A stretch of DNA of 64,000 bases from an uncultured Chlorobiaceae bacterium (GCA_903820085.1 CAIJGA010000001.1:164863-228862); one strand, 5' to 3'. Shown: positions 40,055 to 50,035, counted from the stretch's first letter. Translations and numbers: made by a program. Notes: generated by a model not told the origin, from the sequence alone.

Positions 40055-40585
40055 TCAAGGCTGTTTTTCCTCATCCCGGAAATTTTGCGAGTACCGGACA
40101 TAGTTTTCGGGTGACTCCTCTATATTGCGCCGCTCGTCATCGGTAATCGGTCGCATGACTTTAGCGGGAACACCGGCAACAAGCATCCCTGACGGCACCG
40201 TAAAACCCTGCCTTACCAGTGCACCGGCTGCAACAATCGACCAGGGCTCAACAACACAGTCATCAAGCAGTACTGCTCCCATGCCGATCAGCACATTATC
40301 CTTTACCGTGCAGGCATGAAGCACTGCGCCATGACCGATGGTAACGCAGTTGCCGATATTCAAAGGGCCAGTATCGTGCGTAACATGCAGGGTGACATTG
40401 TCCTGCACACTGGTTTTTTCACCGATACGGATAGGGCAAACGTCGCCACGTACCACCGCATTGAACCAGACGCTCGAATAAGCACCTATATGCACGTCTC
40501 CAATAACAAACGCACCGTCAGTCATAAAAACAGTTTCATGCAGTGTCGGCCAGACACCCTTGTAAGACATTACTTTTCCCATCAT
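40055..40585 (-). CDS. Gamma-carbonic anhydrase family protein (hexapeptide repeat)
   Basis: 176 residues forming a left-handed beta-helix: GDVHIGAYSSVWFNAVVRGD, VQDNVTLHVTHDTG, NCVTIGHGAVLHACTV. The three histidines in the positions that bind zinc in the gamma-class are present (one in LHVTHD, two in IGHGAVLHAC). The family includes true carbonic anhydrases and acetyl- or CoA-transferase relatives such as YrdA and PaaY, so activity is uncertain. Two ATGs one codon apart start the gene. Confidence 0.88.
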   Translation of the reverse strand: MMGKVMSYKGVWPTLHETVFMTDGAFVIGDVHIGAYSSVWFNAVVRGDVCPIRIGEKTSVQDNVTLHVTHDTGPLNIGNCVTIGHGAVLHACTVKDNVLIGMGAVLLDDCVVEPWSIVAAGALVRQGFTVPSGMLVAGVPAKVMRPITDDERRNIEESPENYVRYSQNFRDEEKQP

Positions 40586-40830
40586 ATCCTGAATTTTCTC
40601 AAAAGTTAGAAATACCTATACTATTTCACTAAATAATCTTAGCTCACTTTATAACCCTAACCGCCATCCCGGGTCAGGCCTTAGAGAGCGGTTAAACAGT
40701 ATGCCGCCCGAAAGTGATTTCATCCGGGGTTCATAAAGGATATTCGATTGAAGATAAAATATTTTTTTTTGATGGCTGGATTTATTAAATTTACCAAAGA
40801 GCGAAAATAAACCTCAAACAAGAAGTGGCC

Positions 40831-41088
40831 ATGGCTAATCTATCTGGAGTATTTACTAACTGGGGACGGGCTTACGGGAGATGTGTCGAAGTTCTGGTTG
40901 ACGGTCATTGGTGGGTAGTCGGTGACTCACTCGAAAACATCGGGAAGACAACCAAACGCCTCTTGGTAAATGCCTATCCGTTTATTTATGGCGGCAGATC
41001 TTCTTCATCAGTATTCAGGGGATCATCTCCGAAAAAGGCTGGATATGCCAAGCCTACAAAAGATATTGAACAACGATTCAAGGATTGA
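40831..41088 (+). CDS. Small basic protein of unknown function
   Basis: 85 residues. It opens NLSGVFTNWGRAYGRCVEV, then HWWVVGDSLENIGKTTKRLL, and ends with a Ser/Gly-rich stretch and a basic tail (KKAGYAKPTKDIEQRFKD). No membrane helix or known motif. A GTG at 40825 is an alternative start. A terminator follows about 57 bases after the stop, which supports a real transcript. Function unknown. Confidence 0.45.
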   Translation: MANLSGVFTNWGRAYGRCVEVLVDGHWWVVGDSLENIGKTTKRLLVNAYPFIYGGRSSSSVFRGSSPKKAGYAKPTKDIEQRFKD

Positions 41089-41144
41089 GCGGTAAACGAG
41101 CGGTTTATTCCTCTTTTCCGTTGTGAAAAAATTATCGAATAAAG

Positions 41145-41169
41145 AACGAGGTTAAGAGCCTCGTTTTTT
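41145..41169 (+). terminator. Rho-independent terminator
   Basis: AACGAGG/CCTCGTT stem with a 7-base loop followed by TTTT, placed after the small gene 40831-41088. Confidence 0.8.
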
Positions 41170-41265
41170 ATTGTACCGCCCGCACTCATCTCTGCTGAAA
41201 TATTCAGATATTCACCGAAACCAATCGTCAGGGAAAAAGCGCAACACTACCATTTCAGCACCGGC

Positions 41266-42000
41266 ATGAAAGCAATACTGAGCTGTAACCAGTTAAAGAA
41301 GATCTACAACAAGCGCGAAGTCGTCAAAAGCTCATCCATCGAGGTGAAACAGGGTGAGATTGTAGGGCTTCTCGGCCCAAACGGCGCAGGAAAAACCACA
41401 ACATTCTACATGATTGTCGGACTGGTCAGGCCTGACGGCGGCGAAGTTTTTCTCGATACAACAAACATCACCGGTATGGCGATGTACAAGCGGGCACGTC
41501 TTGGCATCGGCTACCTCCCCCAGGAAGCCTCGGTGTTCCGCAATCTGACGGTCGAGGAAAACATCCTGAGCGTCCTTGAATTCACCTCCCTGTCCGATTC
41601 AGAGCGCAAGGAAAGAGCCAGCATGATGCTGGAAGAACTGAACATCACCGCAATCCGCAAAAGCATGGGCTACGAGCTCTCCGGCGGTGAACGCCGGCGC
41701 ACGGAAATAGCGAGGGCACTGGCGCTCAACCCCAAATTCATCCTGCTCGACGAACCCTTTGCCGGGGTTGACCCCATTGCCGTTGAGGATATCCAGGAGA
41801 TTGTTGAAGGTCTTGCAAAAAGAGACATCGGCGTGCTTATCACCGACCATAACGTCCACGAAACCCTCTCCATTACAAACCACGCTTACCTGCTCTTTGA
41901 CGGAAGCATCTTTATGCATGGCACCCCTGAAGAGATCGCATCCGACCCGGAGGTACGGAAAATGTACCTTGGCGAAAAATTCACCCTCAGCCGTTATTAG
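41266..42000 (+). CDS. lptB: LPS export ABC transporter ATP-binding protein
   Basis: ATPase that powers extraction of lipopolysaccharide from the inner membrane by LptFG. 244 residues with Walker [13 protein letters not shown], the ABC signature [15 protein letters not shown], Walker [17 protein letters not shown] and the H-loop [11 protein letters not shown]. The E/R signature and the length are those of LptB rather than of amino-acid importers. LptA, LptC and LptFG genes are not next to it here. Confidence 0.93.
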   Translation: MKAILSCNQLKKIYNKREVVKSSSIEVKQGEIVGLLGPNGAGKTTTFYMIVGLVRPDGGEVFLDTTNITGMAMYKRARLGIGYLPQEASVFRNLTVEENILSVLEFTSLSDSERKERASMMLEELNITAIRKSMGYELSGGERRRTEIARALALNPKFILLDEPFAGVDPIAVEDIQEIVEGLAKRDIGVLITDHNVHETLSITNHAYLLFDGSIFMHGTPEEIASDPEVRKMYLGEKFTLSRY

Positions 42001-42321
42001 GCTCCGCTCTCCAATTTCAGACATTGCCTGGGCCGACATGGCATTCATCAGCGCCATGGCTGTCCAGCAGGAATCGGCAAGGAAGGTTATTGCCCTGTGT
42101 AACAAGCCCTGCCCCATGCCATAACCCTCGCCATCTACGGCCACCACTTCCGCAAGGTTTGTCGGTTGCACCTCAAGGAAACAAGAAGGGTTGCGGGATA
42201 ATCTTTATTGACACCTGAAAATGCTTCAAAATTTAAGCCCCTGGCTTCACAAGAAAGTCAGAGGCTTTTTTTATAGTATATTCATCAAAGCACAACTTAA
42301 CCCCCCAACCGCCGTACCCTC
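42001..42321. other. Intergenic region with terminator
   Basis: About 320 bases between lptB and the HD-domain gene. Besides the terminator at 42235-42272 I see no gene. The stretch 42001-42180 is GC-rich and unstructured, and might be the remnant of a longer coding sequence, but no frame stands out. Confidence 0.5.
42235..42272 (+). terminator. Rho-independent terminator
   Basis: A 13-bp imperfect stem (AAGCCCCTGGCTT with AAGTCAGAGGCTT, one mismatch and one G-T pair) with a loop of about 7 bases and a T7 tract. Confidence 0.8.
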
Positions 42322-43743
42322 ATGATAGCCCAACACCTGCTTTTCCAGTCTGACGGCGGATTTATCCGCATCCCTATCTGGGGCCATATTCCGCTGAGCG
42401 GGCCGCTGAAAAAAATCCTGTCGCATCCTTCGTTTCTTCGCCTCAAGGGAATTAGGCAACTCTCGTTCTCCCAGCAGGTCTACCCCGGGGCGACGCATAC
42501 TCGCTTTGAGCACTCTATCGGGGTCTATCATCTGATGAAGCTGATATTGCAGCGCATGCTGACCAGCCCTCTGGCTCTCAGCCTTCAGGATGAGCAGTTC
42601 AGGTTTGACGACCACAACTGCCGGGTGCTGCTTGCAGCCTCTCTCTTGCACGATATCGGCCATTTTCCTCATGCCCATATCATTGAAGAACAGATTCCCC
42701 GGTACGGCAGCGAGCCGGTATTTTCGCACCATGAGGAGCTTTGCCGTCACTTTATCTATGAGCGACATCCCGGGGTTCCGACGATAGCCAGCATTCTGCA
42801 TGAGGAGTGGAAAGTAACCCCGGAATCGGTTATTGAGCTGATCACAGGCACAACCCGCTTCAGCAAGCTGATCAGCGGCACGCTTGATCCTGACAAGATG
42901 GATTATCTCATGCGTGACGCGCACCATTGCAACATTCCCTACGGAAGCATCGATATCGACCGGCTGATTGAGTCGTTTGTGCCGGATCCGGAGCGTGAAC
43001 GATTTGCCATCACCGAAAAAGGTATTGCACCGCTTGAGAGTCTGCTTTTTGCGAAATACATGATGATGCGCAATGTCTACTGGCACCATACCAGCCGGGC
43101 GCTTTCAGCAATGCTCCGCAGGCTTTTGCAGGATATTGCCAGCCAGGGGATGCTCTTGCCGGAATCCCTGCGCGAGCTTTTCTACGGGAATGCCGATGAC
43201 CGGGTGCTGCATGAACTGAAGCAGCTTATGCCGGAAAAAAATCATCCTCTCGGAGCCCTTCTTGATGATATTCTGATGCGGCGGGTCTACAAGAGAGCCA
43301 TAACCGTGCAGCCCTACCTGCCGGAATCGGACAGGGAAGATGAGCGGTGGTTTATCTATAACAGTAACAGCGGAATGCGCCGTGCCAAAGAGGTGGAAAT
43401 CTGCCAGTTTCTCAACAAGCGCTACCATCTCGGGCTGCACGGCCATGAGGTGCTGATTGATCCGCCCTCAAAGAAAGATATTTTCGACTATGCTGACCTG
43501 AAGGAGCTCCGGGTCTACCCGACACGCTCTGAGCACATCCACTACTCCCTGCAATGTGAGTCGGAGTATATCCGGTTTGATGATTTGCACGAATCGGTTT
43601 TTCAGTCGGACTTTATTCTCGCTTTTGAGCGATATACCAAAAAGTTCAGGCTGCTCTGCCGTCCTGATCTGATTGAACGAATTGTAGCGTCACGAGAGGA
43701 GATTATGTGTCTCCTCGCAAACGATCTTGACCTGTTTCTTTAG
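42322..43743 (+). CDS. HD-superfamily phosphohydrolase (SAMHD1/dNTPase-like)
   Basis: 473 residues. The metal-binding motif is H64 in THTRFEHSIGVYH, then H110-D111 in ASLLHDIGHFPHAH, and D in LDPDKMDYLMRDAHH, a layout typical of the dGTPase/SAMHD1-like group. The N-terminus (FIRIPIWGHIPLSGPLKKIL) matches uncharacterised bacterial members of COG1078. Likely a nucleotide triphosphohydrolase in the cytoplasm, perhaps regulating dNTPs. Confidence 0.88.
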   Translation: MIAQHLLFQSDGGFIRIPIWGHIPLSGPLKKILSHPSFLRLKGIRQLSFSQQVYPGATHTRFEHSIGVYHLMKLILQRMLTSPLALSLQDEQFRFDDHNCRVLLAASLLHDIGHFPHAHIIEEQIPRYGSEPVFSHHEELCRHFIYERHPGVPTIASILHEEWKVTPESVIELITGTTRFSKLISGTLDPDKMDYLMRDAHHCNIPYGSIDIDRLIESFVPDPERERFAITEKGIAPLESLLFAKYMMMRNVYWHHTSRALSAMLRRLLQDIASQGMLLPESLRELFYGNADDRVLHELKQLMPEKNHPLGALLDDILMRRVYKRAITVQPYLPESDREDERWFIYNSNSGMRRAKEVEICQFLNKRYHLGLHGHEVLIDPPSKKDIFDYADLKELRVYPTRSEHIHYSLQCESEYIRFDDLHESVFQSDFILAFERYTKKFRLLCRPDLIERIVASREEIMCLLANDLDLFL

Positions 43744-43829
43744 CGTTCTCAGCTAAACTGCTTCAAAAAAAAGAAACCGGCATTCTGTACTTTATCTTAT
43801 ATTTCAAAAATGTAAAACACACTTGCACT

Positions 43830-44153
43830 ATGGAACAACAAGACAAGTACTACAAAGGACTCTTCTTTGGTGCCGTGCTTGGCGCAGCAGCGGGTACCAT
43901 CATGGGATTAATCTTTGCTCCTCGCAAAGGGACAGAGACCCAGCAGATTATTTCGGGCAAGATTAAAAATGCGCTCGACAAGGCCAACGACCTCTACGAG
44001 GGCAATGAACACGATGAGGCTTACAGCAACGAGGCAAAAACACGCTCACAGGAAATCATCGACACCGCCCGTGACGAGGCAAAAAAAATCCTCAATGAGG
44101 CCAACAGCATTATCCGGGAGATCAAGGGATACCCTAAAGCAAAGGAAAACTGA
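43830..44153 (+). CDS. YtxH-domain protein
   Basis: 107 residues. A single N-terminal transmembrane or membrane-associated helix (GLFFGAVLGAAAGTIMGLIFAPRKG) is followed by the APRKGTETQ motif of the YtxH family and a long charged helix. Members are small, stress-associated membrane proteins of unknown activity. The alpha/beta hydrolase gene starts 4 bases after its stop. Confidence 0.8.
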   Translation: MEQQDKYYKGLFFGAVLGAAAGTIMGLIFAPRKGTETQQIISGKIKNALDKANDLYEGNEHDEAYSNEAKTRSQEIIDTARDEAKKILNEANSIIREIKGYPKAKEN

Positions 44154-44156
44154 TTG

Positions 44157-44948
44157 ATGCTGACCTATCGCGGCGCAAACCTGACAGAAATCAGCATTAA
44201 GAAACATGCCCTTTTGCTTTTGCACGCCTTTCCGCTCTCTGCCGCCATGTGGCAACCCCAGCTTGAGGCTCTCGGCAATGCTGGGGTTGCCGTCATTGCT
44301 CCGAATGCCTACGGTATTGAAGGTTCAGAGGAGCGCAATAGCTGGTCTTTCACCGATTACGCCCATGAGCTTGCCGAACTCCTTGAATCGCTGAACATTG
44401 ATCGGGTGACGGTTGCAGGCCTTTCGATGGGTGGATATCAGGCTTTTGAATTTTACCGGCTATACCCCCAAAAAACCGCATCGCTGGTTCTGTGCGATAC
44501 CAGGGCAGAAGCTGATGCTCCTGAAGCACGGTCGGCACGGGAGGAGTTCATCCGCGCAATCGAAGCCGGTGGAGCTGAAGAGGCCGCCAGGCGCATGATA
44601 CCGAACTACTTTACAGTCGAGACCTCTGTTGAGAAACCGGAACTGGCCGCAGAGGCCGCGATGATGATAAAAAAGCAGTCGGCAACCGTCATAACCGCAG
44701 CCATGCGGGCAATCATGATGCGTTCCGATGCCACACCGCTCCTTTCGGTTATCGGCTGCCCGGTACTGGTGCTTTGCGGGGCTGCCGACAAGCTCACGAC
44801 ACCGGAAACAGCCGAAAGCATCCACTCATTGGTTCCGGCCTCACAGCTTCGCCTTATCGCCGGAGCAGGACATATCTCAAACATGGAGCAACCTGAAGCC
44901 TTCAACAGCGCCTTGCTTGATCACTTCAAAGAGGTCAGCCGTTCCTGA
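44157..44948 (+). CDS. Alpha/beta-fold hydrolase
   Basis: 263 residues from the ATG at 44157. Catalytic triad motifs: the nucleophile elbow AGLSMGGYQAF, the acid near LVLCGAADKLTTPE, and the histidine in AGAGHISNMEQP; the oxyanion segment is LLHAFPLSAAMWQPQL. It belongs to the large group of 3-oxoadipate enol-lactonase-like or esterase-like hydrolases, and the substrate is unknown. Confidence 0.88.
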   Translation: MLTYRGANLTEISIKKHALLLLHAFPLSAAMWQPQLEALGNAGVAVIAPNAYGIEGSEERNSWSFTDYAHELAELLESLNIDRVTVAGLSMGGYQAFEFYRLYPQKTASLVLCDTRAEADAPEARSAREEFIRAIEAGGAEEAARRMIPNYFTVETSVEKPELAAEAAMMIKKQSATVITAAMRAIMMRSDATPLLSVIGCPVLVLCGAADKLTTPETAESIHSLVPASQLRLIAGAGHISNMEQPEAFNSALLDHFKEVSRS

Positions 44949-44962
44949 CCTCTCCTGAGCGC

Positions 44963-46264
44963 TCAGACCTGCAGACTGTCAAGCAGGTCGAAAAAGTTCG
45001 GGAACGAGACACCAACCACATCAATATCTGAAATATCAATGGGGCACCCCGTAGCCTTGCCCGCAATGGCAAAACTCATGGCAATCCTGTGATCGTCAAA
45101 ACTGTCGATCACGACTGTGCCTGAGGGGGTTATCCGGCGTCCCTTGACCATGAAACCATCAGGGTACTGCTCGCAATCAAAACCAAGACGCTGAAGATTG
45201 ACCACGAGGGCATCGATCCGGTCACTCTCTTTGGTTCTCAGTTCGGCAGCGTTATGCAACTCAAACCGGCCTGAAGCAAAGGCAGAAAGAACGGCAAGCA
45301 TCGGTATTTCATCAATGATATAAGCAACCACCTGAGGATCGCTGATCACCAGGGGCTCAAGCCCGGAATGATTTTGAACCAGGATATCTCCTATGGTTTC
45401 ACCGCCAATCACCCGCTGGTTTTCAATCGTCAACGCCCCCCCGGCTGCAGTCAGAATATCAAGAAATGCCGCACGGGTCGGATTGAGGCAGACATCCCGG
45501 ATCATGATTTCTGAACCACGGGCAAGCAGGCCCAGCGCAACAATAAAACAGGCAGCAGAAGGATCGGCAGGAATAAAGAAGGGCTTTGCGGCAACTCCCT
45601 TTCGGCCCGGCACCACAATAACCCGTTCACCGTCCTGCTCAAAGCTCTCAAGGCCAAGCATCACTTCAGTATGGTCACGTGACCGCACCGGCTCGATAAT
45701 CCTTGATTCGCCGTCGGCATGAAGGGCAGCAAAAGCCACCAGTGACTTCACCTGAGCGGAAGGAACCGGCAACCGGTAGCTGATAGCCTTCAGCTCTTTA
45801 TCTCCCTTGATGCTAATCGGCGCAGTACCCGACGGCGAAAGCTCCACACAGGCTCCCATCTGGCGCAAGGGGTCGGCAACCCGTTTCATTGGCCGCTTCA
45901 TCAGCGAACTGTCGCCAATCAACTCGCTGGCAAAGGGCTGGGCAGCAAGAATACCGGCAAACATGCGCATGGTGCTTCCTGAATTATTGCACATCAGCGG
46001 CGCTGAGGGTGGCTTAAAACTCCATAATCCTGCGGATTCGATAACGACCCTCCGGATACGGCGACCGTAGGCACCGTCAATCTCTTCCTGCCGAAGCGTT
46101 ATGCCCGCATCTTTCAAAACGCCGAGGGTTGACTGATTGTCAAATCCGCCGGAAAAATTCATGATCTCCGTTGTGCCTTCCGACAGCGCTCCGATCAATG
46201 CCGCACGGTGGGAGATCGACTTGTCGGGCGGCAATGCGGTTACTTCACCTTTAAACACTCTCAT
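44963..46264 (-). CDS. aroA: 3-phosphoshikimate 1-carboxyvinyltransferase (EPSP synthase)
   Basis: Joins shikimate-3-phosphate and phosphoenolpyruvate in aromatic amino-acid biosynthesis. 433 residues with [19 protein letters not shown] at the N-terminus, the PEP-binding [19 protein letters not shown], then [20 protein letters not shown] and, near the C-terminus, [21 protein letters not shown] and [13 protein letters not shown]. The order and length are standard. Confidence 0.97.
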   Translation of the reverse strand: MRVFKGEVTALPPDKSISHRAALIGALSEGTTEIMNFSGGFDNQSTLGVLKDAGITLRQEEIDGAYGRRIRRVVIESAGLWSFKPPSAPLMCNNSGSTMRMFAGILAAQPFASELIGDSSLMKRPMKRVADPLRQMGACVELSPSGTAPISIKGDKELKAISYRLPVPSAQVKSLVAFAALHADGESRIIEPVRSRDHTEVMLGLESFEQDGERVIVVPGRKGVAAKPFFIPADPSAACFIVALGLLARGSEIMIRDVCLNPTRAAFLDILTAAGGALTIENQRVIGGETIGDILVQNHSGLEPLVISDPQVVAYIIDEIPMLAVLSAFASGRFELHNAAELRTKESDRIDALVVNLQRLGFDCEQYPDGFMVKGRRITPSGTVVIDSFDDHRIAMSFAIAGKATGCPIDISDIDVVGVSFPNFFDLLDSLQV

Positions 46265-46286
46265 GAGTTACTGGATTGGTATTGAC

Positions 46287-46320
46287 AAAAAAAAAGCAAC
46301 TCCCGTGAAGGAGCTGCTTT
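46287..46320 (-). terminator. Rho-independent terminator after rpsU
   Basis: Read on the minus strand, GCAGCTCC pairs with GGGAGTTGC (one G-T pair) and is followed by nine T. It lies between the rpsU stop and the aroA start. Confidence 0.85.
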
Positions 46321-46344
46321 GCATAACTGTTTCGAAAGGAATGA

Positions 46345-46542
46345 TCATGAATTGCGTTCTTCATTTGCCCTCTGCGCTCTCCGTCTGCTTCTCGAGCGCT
46401 TCAAACGACCATCCACCGAAGGTTTAACAAAGTATGCGTTTGCACGAAACTCCTTTAAAACACCTGCACGCTCATATTTCTTCTTGAAGCGTTTCAGCAT
46501 TTTATCGATCGATTCATTGTCATTTATCTGCACACTAACCAA
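46345..46542 (-). CDS. rpsU: 30S ribosomal protein S21
   Basis: 65 residues, beginning [20 protein letters not shown] and rich in lysine and arginine through to its C-terminus ([18 protein letters not shown]). This is the small S21 protein near the 3' end of 16S rRNA. The start codon is TTG at 46542, preceded by a GGGGGTGA Shine-Dalgarno at good spacing. Monocistronic with a terminator, but placed 24 bases downstream of the next minus-strand gene. Confidence 0.95.
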   Translation of the reverse strand: MVSVQINDNESIDKMLKRFKKKYERAGVLKEFRANAYFVKPSVDGRLKRSRSRRRAQRANEERNS

Positions 46543-46566
46543 TGTAATTCACCCCCTTTTAAAAGA

Positions 46567-47214
46567 TCAACGTCTAAGTTTCATTTTAATAAGATCAGTA
46601 ACACTTTCCGCATTATTTCCGTTCGCAGAGTTCATCTGCACATTTTCGAGAAGCTGTTTTCTGCCACTTTTGCAAAATTCAACAATAATGACAAAGGCAC
46701 CGCTTCCTGTCGCCTGTTTTTCCCTGACAACGCCAACCTCGCCAAGTGCCTGATGGTAAAGCGCATCACCCTTGGCATAAATCCCGTGCGGCGAGTAAAC
46801 CTGGCACTCCTCAGCCTTCAATTCACCCGGACTCACTTCACGGTCTATCTGTATCTGCCACTCTTTGAGAAGGTAAACCTGATTGCACGCTGAACAGCGG
46901 ATCCAGTACTGGTTTTCAGCGGCAGGCGGCAGGTCACTGGCTCCGTTCTTGCTGCCTTTAGGCTTTTTAACCGCAACAGTCGTCAGGAAATCATCCTCCT
47001 TCGGCTTGTCGCTCGGCATCCATTCACCGACAAATACCTTATCTGTAATCTGGCCACATCCTTCACAGAAGCAAGCCTTGATCTTCCCCTCCAAAATGAA
47101 CTGTCTTTTTCTGGACTCTACCTTCATATCATGTTGCTGGTTGTTAACCTGGCTCAAAGCCATCTGGATTTTCGCTTCTCTAACCTCCGAAATTCCTTCC
47201 GGCTTATGGCGCAA
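46567..47214 (-). CDS. Zinc-ribbon-like protein of unknown function
   Basis: 215 residues from a TTG; the ATG at 47163 is an alternative. It has two paired-cysteine knuckles, CFCEGCGQ and IRCSACNQV, about 65 residues apart, which could bind one zinc ion as a ribbon. The rest is a mixture of beta and charged segments ending in LIKMKLRR. I do not recognise a family. It lies directly upstream of rpsU, so a link with ribosome function is possible. Confidence 0.55.
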   Translation of the reverse strand: MRHKPEGISEVREAKIQMALSQVNNQQHDMKVESRKRQFILEGKIKACFCEGCGQITDKVFVGEWMPSDKPKEDDFLTTVAVKKPKGSKNGASDLPPAAENQYWIRCSACNQVYLLKEWQIQIDREVSPGELKAEECQVYSPHGIYAKGDALYHQALGEVGVVREKQATGSGAFVIIVEFCKSGRKQLLENVQMNSANGNNAESVTDLIKMKLRR

Positions 47215-47308
47215 TATAGTCCATCGCGCCTAAAAAAAAAGAGGAATGTTCAGGATTGCTTAATTAAGGAAATCCTCCAAATAAAACAACCCTATAATTA
47301 CAATATGC

Positions 47309-48682
47309 TCACTTATGGGTCAGCGCATCAATAAGATCAGATTTTGTAAGCAATTGCAGGCGGCCATCCGACAAGCTTATGAGCACTCCTGACGCACTTT
47401 GCTGCAGTTTGTCGGATAATTCAGAAATGGTTGCATCGAGGCGACAAACCGGAAAAGGCTGCTCCATAAAGCCGACAACCTTGGCATTCATCGCATCGTC
47501 GTTTTCAATAAGAATGGAGAGAATCTTGTTTTCGCTGATACTGCCGATCGGGGCGTTATAGGAAACAATCGGAAGCTGGGATACATCGCTCTGCTTCATC
47601 ATCTCAAACACTTCGGCAAGCGTATTTTCAGGATAGGCGAAAATCAGATCCCTGCGTGCCTTCAACTGCAGGATATCCTCAGCCGTGATAGCATCAAGAG
47701 CTGATTTTGCCTTACGGTAAAAGCCGTGCTTGCGCATCCACTCATCACGGTACATCTTGCTCAGATAGTAACCGCCAAAATCATTCATCACCACAACCAC
47801 ACAGTCATCTTCCCGATAGGCCACACCGGCCTGAAGCGCAGCAGCCATCGCCGCACCCGATGCACCTCCGCCAAAAACAGCTTCCATCCGCAAAAGCTCC
47901 CTGCCGCAATTGAACGCGTCATAATCGCTTACCTGCATCACATCATCAATAATCGAGGGATTCCAGAACGCCGAGGGCTGACGGGAGCCAAGTTCCTCAA
48001 GTTCAGAACATGCCGGAGCACCCGGCTTTCCATCCTTGAAAAGAGCTGCATAGATTGAACCCTGCGACTCCACACCGATAATCTTGATATCGGGATTCTT
48101 TGCTTTCAGAAAAGTCGCAATCCCGAAAACCATGGCACCGGAAATCATCGGCACAAAAACGTGAGTAACCCGACCCTCAGTCTGACGAAATATTTCGCTG
48201 CCGGTAGCTTCGCTGTGAACCTTCAGGCTGAGAGGATTTTCATACATGCCGGCAAAAAAGGCGTTTGGAATACTCCGCACCAGACTTTCAGCCACGTTCA
48301 TGCAACTGCGCGGCTCTCCAGGCAAGGCTTCCGAAGGGGTAATAACCAGTTCTGCACCAAGAGCGCGGAGCATGTCCTGCTTCTCCTGAGATATTTTATC
48401 TGGAGCAGCCAGAAGCAGCTTGTAGCCGCGACTCACTCCGGCCATAGCCAGTGCAATACCGCTGCTGCCAAAAGTCCAGTCCACCAGGGTCATTCCGGGA
48501 TGGATCAGCTTGCGCTCTTCTGCATCCGTAACAATGGCAGAGGCTACCCGGTAATAGTGCGACCATGCAGGATTCATGAACTCAAGTTTGGCCATGACCT
48601 TTGGCCGGATCTGGCGCGCCATCTGTTTGACAAGAACCATCGGCGTTTCTGCGGCAAGCCCGAATATATCGTGGTTCGACAT
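47309..48682 (-). CDS. Cystathionine beta-synthase-like protein lacking the PLP lysine, with C-terminal CBS domains
   Basis: 457 residues from the ATG at 48682; the frame stays open 126 codons upstream in unlike sequence overlapping alr. It is colinear with PLP-fold II enzymes (cysteine synthase/CBS): VMAKLEFMNPAW, HPGMTLVDWTFGSSGIALAMAG, IKIIGVESQGSI and a phosphate-binding VFGGGASGAAMA. However, the motif SVKDR that carries the Schiff-base lysine reads SHYYR (residues 41-45), with Tyr43 at the lysine position. TSGNTG has become TFGSSG and GTGGT has become ISGAM. A CBS-domain pair follows (about residues 335-457). It may be a regulatory pseudoenzyme binding adenine nucleotides. Confidence 0.85.
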   Translation of the reverse strand: MSNHDIFGLAAETPMVLVKQMARQIRPKVMAKLEFMNPAWSHYYRVASAIVTDAEERKLIHPGMTLVDWTFGSSGIALAMAGVSRGYKLLLAAPDKISQEKQDMLRALGAELVITPSEALPGEPRSCMNVAESLVRSIPNAFFAGMYENPLSLKVHSEATGSEIFRQTEGRVTHVFVPMISGAMVFGIATFLKAKNPDIKIIGVESQGSIYAALFKDGKPGAPACSELEELGSRQPSAFWNPSIIDDVMQVSDYDAFNCGRELLRMEAVFGGGASGAAMAAALQAGVAYREDDCVVVVMNDFGGYYLSKMYRDEWMRKHGFYRKAKSALDAITAEDILQLKARRDLIFAYPENTLAEVFEMMKQSDVSQLPIVSYNAPIGSISENKILSILIENDDAMNAKVVGFMEQPFPVCRLDATISELSDKLQQSASGVLISLSDGRLQLLTKSDLIDALTHK

Positions 48683-48883
48683 GGTAATAGCTGAGAAATG
48701 AGTTAACGTGAACAACGATGCCTGATACGTTGCATCGGAAAATAAAGGGAATAAGCACCTTTCCGGTTTGAAAATCATAGACAAAATATGTTTTTTTACA
48801 GGAAGTTCCGCAAACTGAGAAGAGGACGGGAGAGTAACCGGGATTTTATGGCCGCACGGTAACTGCAAAACAACAGCCTTGAT

Positions 48884-50035
48884 ATGGATGGAAAAAAAAC
48901 GGACTTTCCGACAGGGGAAATTCCTGCTGAAAACATGACCGAGGCTCTTGTCTCTCTTGAAAACCTTGCCAGGAATGCACGCCTGATCCGGCAGAGAGTG
49001 GGAGAGAAAGTACGGATTATGGGCATCGTCAAGGCAAATGCCTATGGCCATAACGTCCATGAGGTAGCCAAAGTGCTTGAGCGTTCAGGAATCAGCGATT
49101 TCGGTGTAGCAAACATTCATGAAGCCATTGAACTGAGAACCGGCGGAGCACTCACAAAACCGGCAACAATTCTGGCCTTTTCTTCTCCGCTGCCCTCCCA
49201 TATTCCTTTTTTTCTGAAATATGGCATTGATATGACCATCTGCGAGGGCCGTACCATGCAGATGGCAGAAGAAATTGCCGCTGCGCAGAACAAGACGCTC
49301 GCCGTACAGCTTAAAGTAGATACCGGCATGGGACGTCTCGGCACTCCCCCGTCCATGGCCATGGAACTCCTCCGCCAAATCGACCGATCTCCGCACCTTG
49401 AGCTTACAGGAATCTACACCCACTTTGCCGACAGCGCTACCGACAAGGGCTTCACCGAAAAACAGCTTGCCGCATTTACAACCCTCACCAGGGAATACGA
49501 ACAGGCTTCGGCCCGAAAAGTCTGCAAACACGCGGCCAACAGCGGAGCAATTCTCACAACACCCCAATCCTGGCTCGACATGGTGCGCCCTGGCATCCTG
49601 CTCTACGGGTACCATCCGGCAAAAAATATCCTTAGCCGTCTCGACGTCCTGCCGGTCATGCAGTTCGAGGCAAAAGTGATTTTTATCAAAAAAGTCTCTG
49701 CCGGAACCACCGTCAGCTACAACAGGACATGGAGTGCGCCGGAAGCCCGGTATATCGCAACCATAGCCGCAGGCTACGCCGATGGCTATGCAAGGAGCCT
49801 CTCCAGCTGTGCCGCCGTCATGATCAACGGAAAAACCTATCAGCAGGTCGGGATCGTTACGATGGACCAGATCATGGTTGACCTCGGCACTGAGCACGAT
49901 GTAAAAACCGGAGATCATGCCATTCTTTTTGGATGGGATGGCCCAACGGCAGACGACCTTGCCGGAATTGCCGGAACCATCAGCTACGAAACGCTTTGTT
50001 CGGTTTCTTCCAGGGTAAAACGTATCTTCGTATGA
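48884..50035 (+). CDS. alr: Alanine racemase
   Basis: PLP enzyme making D-alanine for peptidoglycan. 383 residues. The PLP lysine is Lys50 in GIVKANAYGHN, and the catalytic tyrosine segment from the C-terminal domain is VSYNRTWSAPEARYIATI. Other motifs: TGIYTHFADSATDKGF and DMVRPGILLYG. Its divergent neighbour is the CBS-like protein. The downstream comEA-like gene overlaps the stop by 4 bases. Confidence 0.95.
   Translation: MDGKKTDFPTGEIPAENMTEALVSLENLARNARLIRQRVGEKVRIMGIVKANAYGHNVHEVAKVLERSGISDFGVANIHEAIELRTGGALTKPATILAFSSPLPSHIPFFLKYGIDMTICEGRTMQMAEEIAAAQNKTLAVQLKVDTGMGRLGTPPSMAMELLRQIDRSPHLELTGIYTHFADSATDKGFTEKQLAAFTTLTREYEQASARKVCKHAANSGAILTTPQSWLDMVRPGILLYGYHPAKNILSRLDVLPVMQFEAKVIFIKKVSAGTTVSYNRTWSAPEARYIATIAAGYADGYARSLSSCAAVMINGKTYQQVGIVTMDQIMVDLGTEHDVKTGDHAILFGWDGPTADDLAGIAGTISYETLCSVSSRVKRIFV

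Noticed and set aside
48683..49060. 126-residue N-terminal extension of the CBS-like protein
   Set aside because: It lies over the start of alr on the other strand, has no similarity to the family, and an ATG at 48682 stands exactly where the fold begins.
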